Source: Aquimonas sp002352135
Lineage (GTDB): Bacteria; Pseudomonadota; Gammaproteobacteria; Xanthomonadales; Xanthomonadaceae
Assembly: GCA_035440755.1 (NCBI GenBank)
Contig: DAORND010000015.1
Location: 1-44,521 of the forward strand
DNA length: 44,521 bases
Direction: 5' to 3'
Part shown: positions 1 to 9,452 of the stretch, piece after piece
Numbering within the stretch: the first letter of the stretch is position 1
How the letters are laid out: the number at the start of each line of letters is the position of its first letter
Program-made: the position numbers and the translations under genes
Notes under the pieces: model-generated
Databases searched by the model: none
Told to the model about the DNA's origin: nothing
Seen by the model: the letters and a program-made list of their open reading frames with translations, nothing else

Positions 1-105
1 GCACCACCCGAGTTGGGCGGCGATACGCGCGCAGTTTTGCAGTCGGTGTTGGGGCTGACCGGGACCGAGATCCAGCGCTTGGTTGGCCAGGGCATCGTCA
101 CCTGA
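1..105 (+). CDS. CaiB/BaiF-type CoA-transferase, C-terminal end (partial)
   Basis: Only the last 34 codons are present, read in frame 1 up to a TGA at 103-105. The tail has a P-x-L-G-x-D-T stretch, a V-L-x-x-V-L-G-L-T stretch and a hydrophobic ending with G-I-V. This pattern is typical of the C-terminus of family III CoA-transferases (CaiB/BaiF), which move coenzyme A between carboxylic acids. Substrate and full length cannot be judged. The call rests on resemblance of a short tail, so it is moderate. Confidence 0.55.
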   Translation, partial: APPELGGDTRAVLQSVLGLTGTEIQRLVGQGIVT

Positions 106-257
106 TGAATCTGGCAGCAGTGGCTTCGCTCTGGCACAGGTGCGGGTGACATGTCGGTGTTTTCGCAGTGGCTTGGAAAACTCGTCGACCTTCGCGTAGC
201 GATGCAGACGTCTACGGCATACTCGACAGATCGAACGTGGTGCGGAAAGGACCAGTC

Positions 258-809
258 ATGACTCACGAGACACCGGAGCCGTCTGGGCAGGCGCTACCTC
301 CAAGAGCGGACGAACAGTTTACGGAGGTCTACGGGCGGCTGAAGGCGATGGCCAGCCGACGTTTGGCCTCCGATGCGCGCAGCACGCTGGACACTACCGG
401 TCTGGTGCACGAGTTGTATCTTCGGATGAGCCAGGTTGGTGACGCGCAGTTTGCCGCTCAGGCGCAGTTTTTTGCCTACGCCGCGCGTGCCATGCGGCAC
501 TTGTTGATGGACCGGGCGCGGGATCGCTTGCGCCTGCGGGCCGGCGGCGAATGGGTGCGGACGACGATGGATGTGGTTGACGCGCAGGTTTCCATCGACA
601 GCGCCGAGGAGGCGTTGGCGCTTGATCAGGCGCTGAGCCAGCTGGCACTGGCTGACTCGCGTGCTGCCCAAGTCCTGGAATTGCGCTACTTCGGAGGGCT
701 GTCGGTGAGCCAGGTTGCCGAGATGCTCGGTGTTTCGTCGCGGTCAGTGGAGCGGGATTGGCAGTTCGCCCGCGCCTATTTGCACGAGTCCTTGCGTGAG
801 CGCCCATGA
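258..809 (+). CDS. ECF-type RNA polymerase sigma factor (Sig-70_X6-like)
   Basis: A 183-residue sigma-70 family protein. Region 2 lies around residues 15-90 and contains the T-x-G-L-V-H-E-L-Y-L-R-M stretch typical of the sigma factors that NCBI groups as TIGR02999. Region 4, a helix-turn-helix, lies around residues 130-175 and includes L-R-Y-F-G-G-L-S-V and S-S-R-S-V-E-R-D-W. An upstream in-frame GTG at 168 would add 30 residues, but the ATG at 258 has a good ribosome site (GAAAGG, about seven bases upstream) and begins where family members begin. No anti-sigma factor follows. The next gene is a transmembrane Ser/Thr kinase with TPRs, a pairing known for kinase-controlled ECF factors, so activation by phosphorylation is a reasonable inference. 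Confidence 0.9.
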   Translation: MTHETPEPSGQALPPRADEQFTEVYGRLKAMASRRLASDARSTLDTTGLVHELYLRMSQVGDAQFAAQAQFFAYAARAMRHLLMDRARDRLRLRAGGEWVRTTMDVVDAQVSIDSAEEALALDQALSQLALADSRAAQVLELRYFGGLSVSQVAEMLGVSSRSVERDWQFARAYLHESLRERP

Positions 810-869
810 CGCCGGCGTGCTGCCAATAATGGTGGCGGCAGGTCGATTCGTTTGGCGTTTTCCCACTCC

Positions 870-3692
870 ATGACAATGCCTCCTTTTGAATCCCGTTCGT
901 CATCCGGTGCGTTGCGCTCGTATTTCGACGCGGTGATTGAGCTGCCTGCGGCAGACCGAGCCAAATGGATGGACGCGCATGTTGCAGATCCGGTCATGCG
1001 CGAAAGGCTCCACCACTTGCTGGTGGCGATGGAGGATCTTGGTGCACTGGACGTGTCGGCTGCCGACCGCGCCGCGCGGATCGGTCAGATATCGACTGTT
1101 GCGGCAGAACACTGGATCGGGCGACGCGTCGGTGCGTTTCGCTTGGTGCGCCAGATTGGCGAGGGCGGCATGGCCGTGGTGTTTCTTGGCGAGCGGGACG
1201 ATCCAGCGTTGCGCCAACGGGTGGCGGTGAAGTTGTTGCGGCGCAGTCTGATCTCCGGGATCGACCAGCGCATGTTTCTGCGCGAGCGCCAGGCGCTGGC
1301 GGCGCTTTCGCATCCGAATATCGCGCGCTTCATTGACGGGGGTGTCGCGGATGGCGGCGTGCCATTTCTTGTTCTGGAATATGTCGACGGATTGCCGATC
1401 GATCAACACGCCGCATCCGCGCGGCTCGGCGTGCGAGCAAGGGTGTTGGCGATGGTGGATGCCTGTCATGCGGTTGCCGCTGCGCACCGCGCATTGATCG
1501 TGCATCGTGATCTCAAGCCCAGCAATATTCTGGTCGACGCGAATGGGCAGGTGAAGCTGCTCGACTTCGGCATCGCCAAGATGCTTGATGATGGCAGTGA
1601 CGTTGCGCAGACGGAGTTCGCCGTCATGACGCCCGCCTATGCCGCGCCCGAACAGCGCGATGCTGGGGTGATTTCCACTGCTACCGATGTGTTTTCTCTT
1701 GGTGCGGTTCTGTATGAATTGCTGCTCGGCCGACGCCCCCGTATTGGCGACACGCAACGTGCCTCGGCAGACATCGATGCGACCTCACTGGCGCGCGCTG
1801 GTTTGCCCACGGACAGCCTGCGTGTTCGTAGTGAGCTGATTGGCGATCTCGACAACATTCTGGACAGGGCGCTCGACTCCGAGCCGGCGCGTCGCTACCC
1901 GGACGCCGCAGCCCTGGTCGATGATTTGCAGCGGTTTCTGGACGGGCGGCCGGTGCTGGCTTGTCCGCCGTCGCGGCGCTATCGCCTGCGCAAGTTCGTG
2001 AGTCGGCACAAAGGTGCCGTTGCTTCATCGCTAGGCTTCCTGATTGCGTTGCTGGTCGCTTTGGGTGTCGCGCTTTGGCAGGCGCAAGTCGCGCGTGAAC
2101 AGGCGCGCATCGCGCGTAGTCAGTCCGTGCGAGCTGACGCGACCCGCGACTTCGTGGTTGAGCTGCTACAGACCGCCAGTGCTGATCTGCCTAAAGACCA
2201 ACGCCCCACGCCGGAGGCGCTCGTCAACGAGGCGGCGAGGAAGGCTCGCGAAGAGCCGGATCTCGATCCATTGGTACGTGTCCAGTTGTTGCTCACGCTC
2301 AGCAAGGTGGCTCGGAGCAATAGCGATTTTGCTACCGCCGAGGGGTTGATCGAAGAGGCAATTGAGCGCATCCAAGCACTGGGCTTGGCGCCAACCACAG
2401 AGGAGTTGATCAGTGCGCTGGTCGCGAAGGGCAACCTGCTGCACAGCACCGGCCGTGCAGAGGAAGCGGATCGACTGATGGCCGAGTTGGTCCCGCAGCT
2501 CGCGGACATAGAGACCGAGGCAGCCGTCTCAGCGCTGATGCTGTATGGCGCGACGCGTGCTGCAGCGGGTGACGCTGAGCGCGCAGCCGGGACTGCGCAA
2601 GCCGCACTGGCCAAAGCGCAGCGGGTCTTCGGCGCTGATTCGGCGAACGGGATTGAGACGGCAACCTACCTCGGTCAGTTGACGGGCTCCATGCGGCAGT
2701 ACCGACAAAGTGCCGAGATCCTTGATGAGGCCACTGCGCGTTGGCGGCGATTGGGATTGCCGCTCAATGAGCAGTTTGCGCGCAGCCTGTTTCACTTGGC
2801 GGTGGCAAAAGATCGCCTCGAGGCGCGTTCGCAGGTCGAGCCGCTGTATCGCGAGGGGATTGCACTGCTGCGTCGCGTCCACCAAGGACCATACCACCGG
2901 CTTGCTCCGGCACTGATCCGCTATGCGCGCTTTCTGATCGAGGATGATCGCTTCGACGAGGCGGCAGCGGCGATTCAGGAGGCGATCGACATCAATCAAG
3001 CCGTCTTTGGTCCCGATCATGTGGAGACTGCGGCCGCGATAGGTTTGCGCGGCCTGCTACACGCGGCAAAGCATCAGAATGCTGAGGCGGCAACCGACAC
3101 GTATGCGGCCTATCTCGTTTTGCGCCAGCACGCCAAACAGGCGGGCCATGAAGACCGTTTGGCGGCGTTGCGATTGCAATGGGCTGAGCTGCTTCTCAAC
3201 CTTGGTCGCTTGGACGAGGCGGAAGATATGCTCGCCGAGGCAAGCACGGAGCTGGAGCAGTGGTTCGAGGCAAGCAGTCCCGAGTCAGTGCAATTCCAGA
3301 GGCTTGCCGCGCGCCTTGATTTGCGGCGCGGAGACGCCAGCCGAGCCCTCTTGAGTGTTGATCGCGCGCTGGCAGCAGCCTTGGCGTCTGAACTGCCTGC
3401 GCCGATGGCCGAAATTCAGACGCGCGGAGCGCGAGCCGAGATATTGTTCGAGTTATCGCGCGGTGAAGACGCTGTTCAAGAGCTGGATCGCGCGCTTGCG
3501 AGGCAACGGATTTCTCGACCCGCTGCGCATTCCGTCGCAATTGGCCTGCTCGCACTGCGAGCACGCATCGAGCGCGCGCAAGGCAACCTCGCAGCGTTGG
3601 CGGAAACCATCGCCCAGGCGCATGCGCTGGGCGTGCCATCCGCCTACGTGAGGCCAGCAGATCGCGAGGTCTTGCAGATTGACTATCGGTGA
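870..3692 (+). CDS. Transmembrane serine/threonine protein kinase with C-terminal TPR repeats
   Basis: A protein of about 940 residues. The N-terminal 90 residues are a helical lead. The kinase domain follows, with glycine loop G-E-G-G-M-A-V-V, lysine in V-A-V-K-L-L (about residue 121), catalytic V-H-R-D-L-K-P-S-N (Asp near 214), D-F-G and an A-P-E motif. All key catalytic residues are present. A single membrane helix lies around 384-405. The rest, about 500 residues, is helical with repeated tetratricopeptide-like patterns and should be periplasmic. Starts at 870 and 876 are both possible; an in-frame TTG at 852 is less likely. It begins 60 bases after the sigma factor and probably shares its transcript. 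The likely role is sensing outside the cytoplasmic membrane and phosphorylating the neighbouring sigma factor (inference). Confidence 0.92.
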   Translation: MTMPPFESRSSSGALRSYFDAVIELPAADRAKWMDAHVADPVMRERLHHLLVAMEDLGALDVSAADRAARIGQISTVAAEHWIGRRVGAFRLVRQIGEGGMAVVFLGERDDPALRQRVAVKLLRRSLISGIDQRMFLRERQALAALSHPNIARFIDGGVADGGVPFLVLEYVDGLPIDQHAASARLGVRARVLAMVDACHAVAAAHRALIVHRDLKPSNILVDANGQVKLLDFGIAKMLDDGSDVAQTEFAVMTPAYAAPEQRDAGVISTATDVFSLGAVLYELLLGRRPRIGDTQRASADIDATSLARAGLPTDSLRVRSELIGDLDNILDRALDSEPARRYPDAAALVDDLQRFLDGRPVLACPPSRRYRLRKFVSRHKGAVASSLGFLIALLVALGVALWQAQVAREQARIARSQSVRADATRDFVVELLQTASADLPKDQRPTPEALVNEAARKAREEPDLDPLVRVQLLLTLSKVARSNSDFATAEGLIEEAIERIQALGLAPTTEELISALVAKGNLLHSTGRAEEADRLMAELVPQLADIETEAAVSALMLYGATRAAAGDAERAAGTAQAALAKAQRVFGADSANGIETATYLGQLTGSMRQYRQSAEILDEATARWRRLGLPLNEQFARSLFHLAVAKDRLEARSQVEPLYREGIALLRRVHQGPYHRLAPALIRYARFLIEDDRFDEAAAAIQEAIDINQAVFGPDHVETAAAIGLRGLLHAAKHQNAEAATDTYAAYLVLRQHAKQAGHEDRLAALRLQWAELLLNLGRLDEAEDMLAEASTELEQWFEASSPESVQFQRLAARLDLRRGDASRALLSVDRALAAALASELPAPMAEIQTRGARAEILFELSRGEDAVQELDRALARQRISRPAAHSVAIGLLALRARIERAQGNLAALAETIAQAHALGVPSAYVRPADREVLQIDYR

Positions 3693-3774
3693 CGCCGCTA
3701 TCCGCCTTGAGCTGCGGCCGCGCAGCCGCCTGTCCACGTCGCTCGAGGCAGGGCACGAGCCAACGGTCAGCCCA

Positions 3775-3806
3775 GCAGTTTGACTTCGTTGAACGATTCA
3801 AACTGC
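3775..3806. terminator. Inverted repeat between convergent genes
   Basis: Nine-base arms GCAGTTTGA (3775-3783) and TCAAACTGC (3798-3806) match perfectly, and the 14-base loop can form a further TCG/CGA stem. It lies between the ends of the kinase gene and the beta-helix gene, which converge. No clear T-run follows, so it may be a weak bidirectional terminator. Confidence 0.45.
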
Positions 3807-3817
3807 GCGGCGCCAAC

Positions 3818-6193
3818 TCATTCAAAGCCATCCGCAAAGACGGGATAGGGTTGCAGCGGGCCGGACAATATCCGCAGTTCGGGATTGTCAAAGCGCGCCT
3901 GCAAGCTGCCAATTGCAATCGCATTGTGTGCCACCGCCATGAGTACTTCGATGCTGGTTCCCGGTCCGAAGTTGGCGCTTGGAACGGAAATTTCGGATGC
4001 CGTGGCATTGATGAAACTGCTGCCGACGCCGGGGAAAAAGCTGACACCTTGCGCTGAGACCGACCCGCTGCAGTCGGCGCTGTTGTCTCGCAAGCGCCAG
4101 TACAGCTTGGGGACATCGCGGGTTTGCGTCGTGCCGTTGGCCGAAGCCCGTGCACTGAGCGAATAGACACCTGGAAACGGCACGTTGAAGCACTGTGACA
4201 ACACCTCGACTTCGCTAAGGGAGGCTGCCACTTCGATTGGGACACTGACCAATACAGAGCCGCTGCCGTCCTCGCCGTCGTTGTTGAGTGCGTCATAGGT
4301 GACGTAGGGTGAAGAGCGCACACTCCAAGCGCTCAGTGAGCCGTCGAACGACCCGTTGACAAGGAGTGGTGCGTTCTGTTGGCGCTCGTATGCGCCAGCG
4401 TCGCGAACAGTCTGGATTGGCGCTGGATAAATAACCTGATCGCGAGGATTTCCGCTCAGGTCCCGATCATCTCCGACCACCGGCATGGCGCCGTCGACCG
4501 CAGCGGAGCTGATTCTGAGACGCCAGTCGCCACTCGCCGGGTCGTTGAAGCGAGGCTCGCCACCAAGGTATTCCGGGCCGTCAGGCAAAGTTGTGCGGTC
4601 GCTGACCAAACTGCGGGAAACACTGATGTTGGCGTTGGCGCCGCCGCCCGGGTAGGACAGGATGGATTTGCCCGGTTGCCAGATGATAGTGCGGGTCAAA
4701 CTGCCGCCGTTGGCGTTGTCTGCTTGCACAACATGGTTGCCTCCAATGGCGTTGCCAGCAATCGTGCAGTCGATCAGGTCCAGTCGAGCACTCTCCGAGT
4801 AGCGCAGCAGACTGCCGGAAACCGCGTTGTCTGCAAGCAGGCAGTTCGACAAAGCGGGCGGCGACAGCGCGAAATCGCTGAAGCTGCGAATCAGGTTGTG
4901 TGCGGTGTTGCCGATCATGGCCGTATCCCCGAGTGACAACTGGCTCTCGGTTTGTGCCAGTACGATGGCCCCATCGGTTGGCGTTCCGGCGAGTGTCTGG
5001 GCCCGATTGCCGCGCATCAGATTGCATGGCGCACCAGGGGCGCAAACGACTCCGCCCAAGTTGGCCGGCGCTTCGATGCCGCAGATTTGCATCTGGCTGT
5101 TTGATGCGGGTTGTCGGCGTACCAGGAGCGAGGCGCCGTAAGGAAAGACAAACAGCCCGCCTGAATCGCCGTCGACGTAGGCGGCGGCGCCATTCTGCGC
5201 GATGTTGTCTTCCAAATACGCCCCAAACAGGCAAGCATTGGGCTCGAAGGTCAGGCCTTCATCAACCGGACGCAGGTAAATGCCACCGCCGGTCAAGTTG
5301 GCGCGATTGCCGCGTACAGTGGGCGGCACAGCGGGGTCAACGCGGAACAGACGAAGCGTTGGCGGGCTGATGGTATTGCCGACGACAGCCAGACCACCGC
5401 CGTATTGCGCCTCGTTGTCCTGGATCGCGGCGATACCGCCGTAGCCTGTCGAGGCGATGTCTACGCGCGCTGCGTCGAGAGCCAGGATGCCACCGCCATA
5501 TCCGCCTTGGGGCAGGCCACTGACCAGATCGATACCCCGTGCAATATTGGAAAACACCGCCGTTTGCGAGCGCAGCATGAACAGCCGTGCCGGATAGCCC
5601 TCGATACGGATACCGCCGCCAGAGATCTGCGCCGTATTGAACGACACGGTGGTTCCGGATTCGAGGGTGAGCACCGCCGGAATGGCGGTCGCGCGGAAGT
5701 TGATCCCGCCCCCGTAGGCTGCGGTGTTCTGGTTGATGGCCACATCGCGAAGGATCAGCTCTCCACTTCCCGCGAACTGGATGCCGCCGCCCTCGCCATC
5801 CAGCAGTGAGGCATCGCCGCGGATGATTCCCAATCGGCGCAGGTCGCGGACACCCGATCCGGTGATGCGAAGCACCGAAGCGGCGGCCCCGCCTTGTCCA
5901 CTGAGCAACGTGCTGCCAGTGGGCGCTGCGGCGGTGCAATCAGCGTAGCCACCTTCGATGATGAGATCTTGCGAGTCGATGGTCAGCGCCTGCGCGGTGT
6001 AGGTTTGGTTGTTGGCGACACGGATCAGGTCGGGACCTGGGCTATTGGCGGCCGAGTTGATCGCAGACTGCAAACTCGTGGTCGTGCAGGCCATGTCGCT
6101 GCCGACGTTGTAAGTCGCTGCCCTAGCAGCGACGGCAACCATGAGTGATCCGAGGCTGATGCAGAGGATGGTTGGAACGCGGGTTGGCTTCAT
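3818..6193 (-). CDS. Secreted right-handed beta-helix protein ending in FADGFE
   Basis: A 791-residue exported protein. I chose the ATG at 6193 because it gives a normal signal peptide (basic K/R start, hydrophobic core, cleavage after A-A-R-A) and has GAGGA ten bases upstream; the frame stays open further upstream without those signs. Residues of about 25-600 show the C-x-x-x-x-L-Q-S-A-I-N-S-A opening and repeated G-G-G-I / N-x-A steps of parallel beta-helix proteins, as in polymorphic outer-membrane-like and pectate-lyase-like folds. The last ~170 residues begin L-V-N-G-S-F-D and look like a jelly-roll carbohydrate-binding-type module. The protein ends exactly with V-F-A-D-G-F-E. No autotransporter barrel and no membrane anchor are visible. 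The substrate is unknown; adhesion or polysaccharide binding is possible. Confidence 0.85.
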   Translation of the reverse strand: MKPTRVPTILCISLGSLMVAVAARAATYNVGSDMACTTTSLQSAINSAANSPGPDLIRVANNQTYTAQALTIDSQDLIIEGGYADCTAAAPTGSTLLSGQGGAAASVLRITGSGVRDLRRLGIIRGDASLLDGEGGGIQFAGSGELILRDVAINQNTAAYGGGINFRATAIPAVLTLESGTTVSFNTAQISGGGIRIEGYPARLFMLRSQTAVFSNIARGIDLVSGLPQGGYGGGILALDAARVDIASTGYGGIAAIQDNEAQYGGGLAVVGNTISPPTLRLFRVDPAVPPTVRGNRANLTGGGIYLRPVDEGLTFEPNACLFGAYLEDNIAQNGAAAYVDGDSGGLFVFPYGASLLVRRQPASNSQMQICGIEAPANLGGVVCAPGAPCNLMRGNRAQTLAGTPTDGAIVLAQTESQLSLGDTAMIGNTAHNLIRSFSDFALSPPALSNCLLADNAVSGSLLRYSESARLDLIDCTIAGNAIGGNHVVQADNANGGSLTRTIIWQPGKSILSYPGGGANANISVSRSLVSDRTTLPDGPEYLGGEPRFNDPASGDWRLRISSAAVDGAMPVVGDDRDLSGNPRDQVIYPAPIQTVRDAGAYERQQNAPLLVNGSFDGSLSAWSVRSSPYVTYDALNNDGEDGSGSVLVSVPIEVAASLSEVEVLSQCFNVPFPGVYSLSARASANGTTQTRDVPKLYWRLRDNSADCSGSVSAQGVSFFPGVGSSFINATASEISVPSANFGPGTSIEVLMAVAHNAIAIGSLQARFDNPELRILSGPLQPYPVFADGFE

Positions 6194-6499
6194 GGCGCAG
6201 TGGTCCTCGTGAGGCAGGGGATTGCTCACGAAGAACGCTGTTTGCTGGACTATGCCGCCATCCACTGACCGGCCCGCGAGCTGCCCTGCCGAATAGGCGT
6301 CGAACCCGGCGTTCAGTGGTCGATACAGCAGGGTAGATCCGGCAACGTGCGCTGCCGGTTTTGCGAACACATGCGGTCAGAAGGCATGTGGCGAACGCTG
6401 AATGGCTGATCGCAGGCTTTGCGCTGAGCAGGCTTCCTGTCACGCAGGCTCCTAGCTCAGCTTGTTCCATCGTATCTGTTGTAGCGGCGACCGGACGAC
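6194..6499. other. Intergenic region between the Crp/Fnr gene and the beta-helix gene
   Basis: This stretch of about 300 bases carries no convincing gene on either strand. It should hold the promoter of the leftward beta-helix gene. An imperfect hairpin, GCTGAGC (6423-6429) against GCTCAGC (6455-6461) with a further AGG/CCT step inside, sits about 40 bases past the end of the Crp/Fnr gene and may end its transcript. No strong T-run follows. Confidence 0.4.
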
Positions 6500-7186
6500 C
6501 TATCCTTGCGAGGCCAGCCTCTGCAGGCATTGCGTGTTGACCACCCGAATCTGTTGCCGTCCGAGTTGAACGGCACCGGCGTGCTCGAAGTGCTTGAGCA
6601 CGCGACTGACCATTTCGCGTACCGAGCCGAGTTCATCCGCCAGTTGCTGATGCGAGCGGGCGACCGTGCCGTCGTCGCCCATCAGTTGCAGCAGGGTGCG
6701 TGCGAGGCGCAGGTCGAGACGCTGGAACGCGACCTCATCGATCAACTGCACCAGGCTGCCCATGCGCCCCATGAACAGGCCGAAAACGAATTCGCGAAAC
6801 GGCGGGTGCTGACACATCAGTGTGTCGAAGGCCCTGGTGTCGAGAATGCCGAGCGTGCAGGCGGTTTCGGTGATGGCCTCGGCGTTGTAGGGCTGGTGAC
6901 TACCAAGGCATGCCGCGGAGACGATGCAAGACTCGCCGGGTTCAACGCGATACAGCACGATCTCGCGACCACTCTCGGAGCTGCGACTGACCTTGATGCG
7001 ACCAGATAGCAGCAAAGGGAAACCCTTGCAGGCTTGACCGGGCGCAAACAGTCGCTGCTGCGCGGGGACGTCCATGCTGTGCAAACCCGTTTGCAGGCAA
7101 GTCATTTCGCTGGCACGCAGATCGGCCAGCATCGGGTAGGCGATTTGCCACGCTTGCAGGTTCACGGGAGGCACTCGAAGAGACAC
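6500..7186 (-). CDS. Crp/Fnr family transcriptional regulator
   Basis: A 228-residue protein. An N-terminal cyclic-nucleotide-binding-like beta-roll (residues about 20-140) includes L-F-x-P-G-Q-x-C-K-G-F-P-L-L-L-S-G-R-I-K-V and E-S-C-I-V-S. A dimerisation helix follows, then a winged helix-turn-helix around 165-215 with H-Q-Q-L-A-D-E-L-G-S-V-R-E-M-V-S-R-V-L. The residues of cAMP-type phosphate binding are not clearly conserved, and the Cys pattern is not that of Fnr, so the effector is unknown. The start is a GTG with GGTGG just upstream. It reads in the same direction as the HDOD gene before it and the beta-helix gene after it, but is separated from the latter by 300 bases. Confidence 0.88.
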   Translation of the reverse strand: MSLRVPPVNLQAWQIAYPMLADLRASEMTCLQTGLHSMDVPAQQRLFAPGQACKGFPLLLSGRIKVSRSSESGREIVLYRVEPGESCIVSAACLGSHQPYNAEAITETACTLGILDTRAFDTLMCQHPPFREFVFGLFMGRMGSLVQLIDEVAFQRLDLRLARTLLQLMGDDGTVARSHQQLADELGSVREMVSRVLKHFEHAGAVQLGRQQIRVVNTQCLQRLASQG

Positions 7187-7226
7187 GCCACCAGTGTAGA
7201 CCGCTGCAACGTGGACGCGGTGTCGA

Positions 7227-8051
7227 TCAGTCGACCAGGGTTTCCAAGCCTTCGCATAGTGCGGTCGGGCTGGGCATGGACATCAACTCATCCATGCCGA
7301 GCGTCAGTTGATCGGCCACGAAACCTGGCAAGCCCGCCGCGAGGTCTTCGGTCGACAGGTTCAACTCTTCGGCACGGGTTCGCCAGACCGCCAGATGCAG
7401 AATCCCGGCCATGGGTTCAAATGGATCCAATGCGAGCGGGTCGGCGAATCCGGCGATCGCAGCGGCAAAGCCGGGTGGGAAGCGCCAGCGCTTTGCCAAT
7501 TCCGCGCCAACATCGGCGTAGGTGTAGCCGAACGTGCGGCGTTCGACATCGAAACGCATCGGATCAAAGGCGTCGACCAGTCGCGAGACCTGCTGCATTT
7601 GTTCCGGCATGCGGGTGTGCATGACCAGCTGCCCGATGGAGTGCATCAGGCCGACGGTGAAGGCGACTTCGGCGTTCTGGTGCGCCATCTTGGCCAGCGT
7701 GCGCGAGACACCGGCGACCTTCAGACTGAAGCGCCAGAAGCGATGCAGATCCAGACCGGGGACGTTGCGAAAGCCCTGGGTCAGTCCGGAGCTGATGACA
7801 AGCGTACGCACGGCACCAAAGCCCAGCATCGTCAGTGCATCATCGACGGTGCCGATCGGGCGGGAGACATGGTAGTAGGCCGAGTTGGCCAAGCGCAGCA
7901 GGCGTGCTGACAAGACCGGGTCAGAGGCCAGTTTGGGGGCGAGGTCCTTGAAGGAAATCAGCTCGCTGTCAAAACTCTCGATCAACTCCTGCACGATGCG
8001 CGGCACGCTGGGCAGGGATTGCGGGTGGTCGAACAAGGACTCCAGGCGCAT
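7227..8051 (-). CDS. HDOD domain protein
   Basis: A 274-residue protein. The HDOD domain (a relative of HD phosphohydrolases that lacks metal-site residues) fills residues about 10-210. It shows L-P-S-V-P-R-I-V, the D-P-V-L-S-A-R-L-L-R-L-A-N-S-A-Y-Y stretch, I-G-T-V-D-D-A-L-T-M-L-G, and G-L-M-H-S-I-G in place of the catalytic HD. HDOD proteins act in bacterial signalling, often tied to cyclic-di-GMP, motility or stress. The ATG is preceded by GGGAG at a good distance. No GGDEF or EAL domain is fused here. The gap to the Crp/Fnr gene is about 40 bases, so the two may be co-transcribed. Confidence 0.9.
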   Translation of the reverse strand: MRLESLFDHPQSLPSVPRIVQELIESFDSELISFKDLAPKLASDPVLSARLLRLANSAYYHVSRPIGTVDDALTMLGFGAVRTLVISSGLTQGFRNVPGLDLHRFWRFSLKVAGVSRTLAKMAHQNAEVAFTVGLMHSIGQLVMHTRMPEQMQQVSRLVDAFDPMRFDVERRTFGYTYADVGAELAKRWRFPPGFAAAIAGFADPLALDPFEPMAGILHLAVWRTRAEELNLSTEDLAAGLPGFVADQLTLGMDELMSMPSPTALCEGLETLVD

Positions 8052-8139
8052 GTGTCACTCCCGATGACGTGATGCAGGCGCATCACTTGGTTCGAAGCAC
8101 ACTCCTGCAAATCCGGTTCCAGACCGGGTCGGAACGCTC

Positions 8140-9383
8140 TCAGACGGTCAGGTCGATCTGCTGCAGGCTGCCAACGCGGTGGTCGGTGTTGAGGTATAGG
8201 CCGGTGCTGCGAATCTGGCCCAGGTCACTGTTGTTCGCGCCTCGCAGCGCGAAGTCACTGGCGATGGAACGGGTCGACAGCGCACCGACGCCCAGTTGAT
8301 CCAGGGTAACCAAACGTCCGTCACCGCTGGCATCAGGTATCCATACGCGCAACTGCTGGAAGGCAGCGTCGGCTGCATCGACCCAGCCGTCACCGTCGTC
8401 ATCCAGTTGGGCAAGGTCCGCGAATCCATCCCCATTCAGTGCGCCGAACAGTTCGCGACCATCGTTGATGCGACCGTCGTTGTTACGGTCCAAGGCCAGA
8501 AAGCCGTTGCCCGAGGCCAGTTGCGCCAGTGAGTCGTCCTCGCCGTCGGCATCGATGTCGAACTGGAAGCGCGCGTCGCGGAGCTGTGCGGCATTGCCAG
8601 AGAAATTGATGACTAGCGGGTCCTTGCGTTGTTGCGCCGGACGCAGGTCGATGCGTGTCTCGCTCGATTNNNNNNNNNNNNNNNNNNNNNNNNNNNNNNN
8701 NNNNNNNNNNNNNNNNNNNNNNNNNNNNNNNNNNNNNNNNNNNNNNNNNNNNNNNNNNNNNNNNNNNNNAGCGGGTCCTTGCGTTGTTGCGCCGGACGCA
8801 GGTCGATGCGTGTCTCGCTCGATTCCGAATAACTCCGCTGCATGTCGAGATTGAGCGCAAAACGAATCGACTCGCCATCGGCGGTTTCGATGACGCCTTC
8901 GATCTGCACTTGGGTGCGCTCGAACTCCCGGTAGTGCTCGACGGCACGGTATTCGAGGGCGACATCACCCCGCGAAACCGCCGTTTCCTGACTTGGTGAC
9001 GTCATGGAGGCAGCGCGTGTGCCGCTTGGGGTTTGCGTCTGCAGTTCACTGGCATCGAAGATGCGAATCGCCCGACCGGTGATCGCTTCGATCATGCGTG
9101 CCAGCAGGCCGAGTTGCGGGTCATCCGTCAGGTCGGTCTCTGCCGCAGCGTTGACGGCAGCCGCTTGACGTCCCTCCAGCGCTTGCTGCGCCGAAGGCAG
9201 GCTGGCCGCCAGCGCGCGTCCTTGTTCGGAAATGCTGAGCCTCTGCGCTTCGGCGCGCGCCGCATTGGCGTCGCTGGCCGCTTGGATCGGGTTGCGGATG
9301 ACGCGCAGTGTTTCGGATCGACTGTGCAACGTTTCGGCCTGATGCTGCATACCGAAGCGCAACTGCGAGGCGGTGATGTCCAT
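8140..9383 (-). CDS. EF-hand-like calcium-binding protein, split by a false assembly gap
   Basis: The start ATG at 9383 has a textbook AAGGAG seven bases upstream. The N-terminal half is helical and polar without a signal peptide. The C-terminal third carries D-x-N-x-D-G-R-I-N-D-G-x-E-L-F-G followed by D-D-D-G-D-G-W-V-D-A, two Asp-rich loops of the EF-hand/dockerin type, and closes with a conserved V-G-S-L-Q-Q-I-D-L ending found in a widespread proteobacterial family of unknown function. A run of 100 N (8670-8769) interrupts it, and the reading frame differs on the two sides. If the N block and one copy of the 55-base duplicate flank are removed (155 bases), the frame becomes continuous and gives 362 residues, so I treat it as one intact gene. 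Confidence 0.8.
8615..8824. other. Scaffold gap of 100 N flanked by an identical 55-base overlap
   Basis: N occupies 8670-8769. The 55 bases before it (8615-8669) are identical to the 55 bases after it (8770-8824). Two contigs that end in the same 55 bases should have been joined, so the gap is probably an assembly artefact and not missing sequence. The restored reading frame of the gene across it supports this. Confidence 0.93.
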
Positions 9384-9452
9384 GCGCGGGCTCCTTTCTG
9401 GCACAGGCGTTAGCGGCTCCCGCAGGCACAACTTGAATGATGGTCGGGTGGG

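Noticed and set aside
168..257. A longer GTG start for the sigma factor
   Set aside because: The extra residues are basic and not family-like, and the ATG at 258 has a good ribosome site.
3196..4323. A 375-codon minus-strand open frame
   Set aside because: It overlaps the end of the kinase gene and the C-terminal part of the beta-helix gene in another frame, with an Arg/Ala/Pro-rich composition typical of shadow frames.
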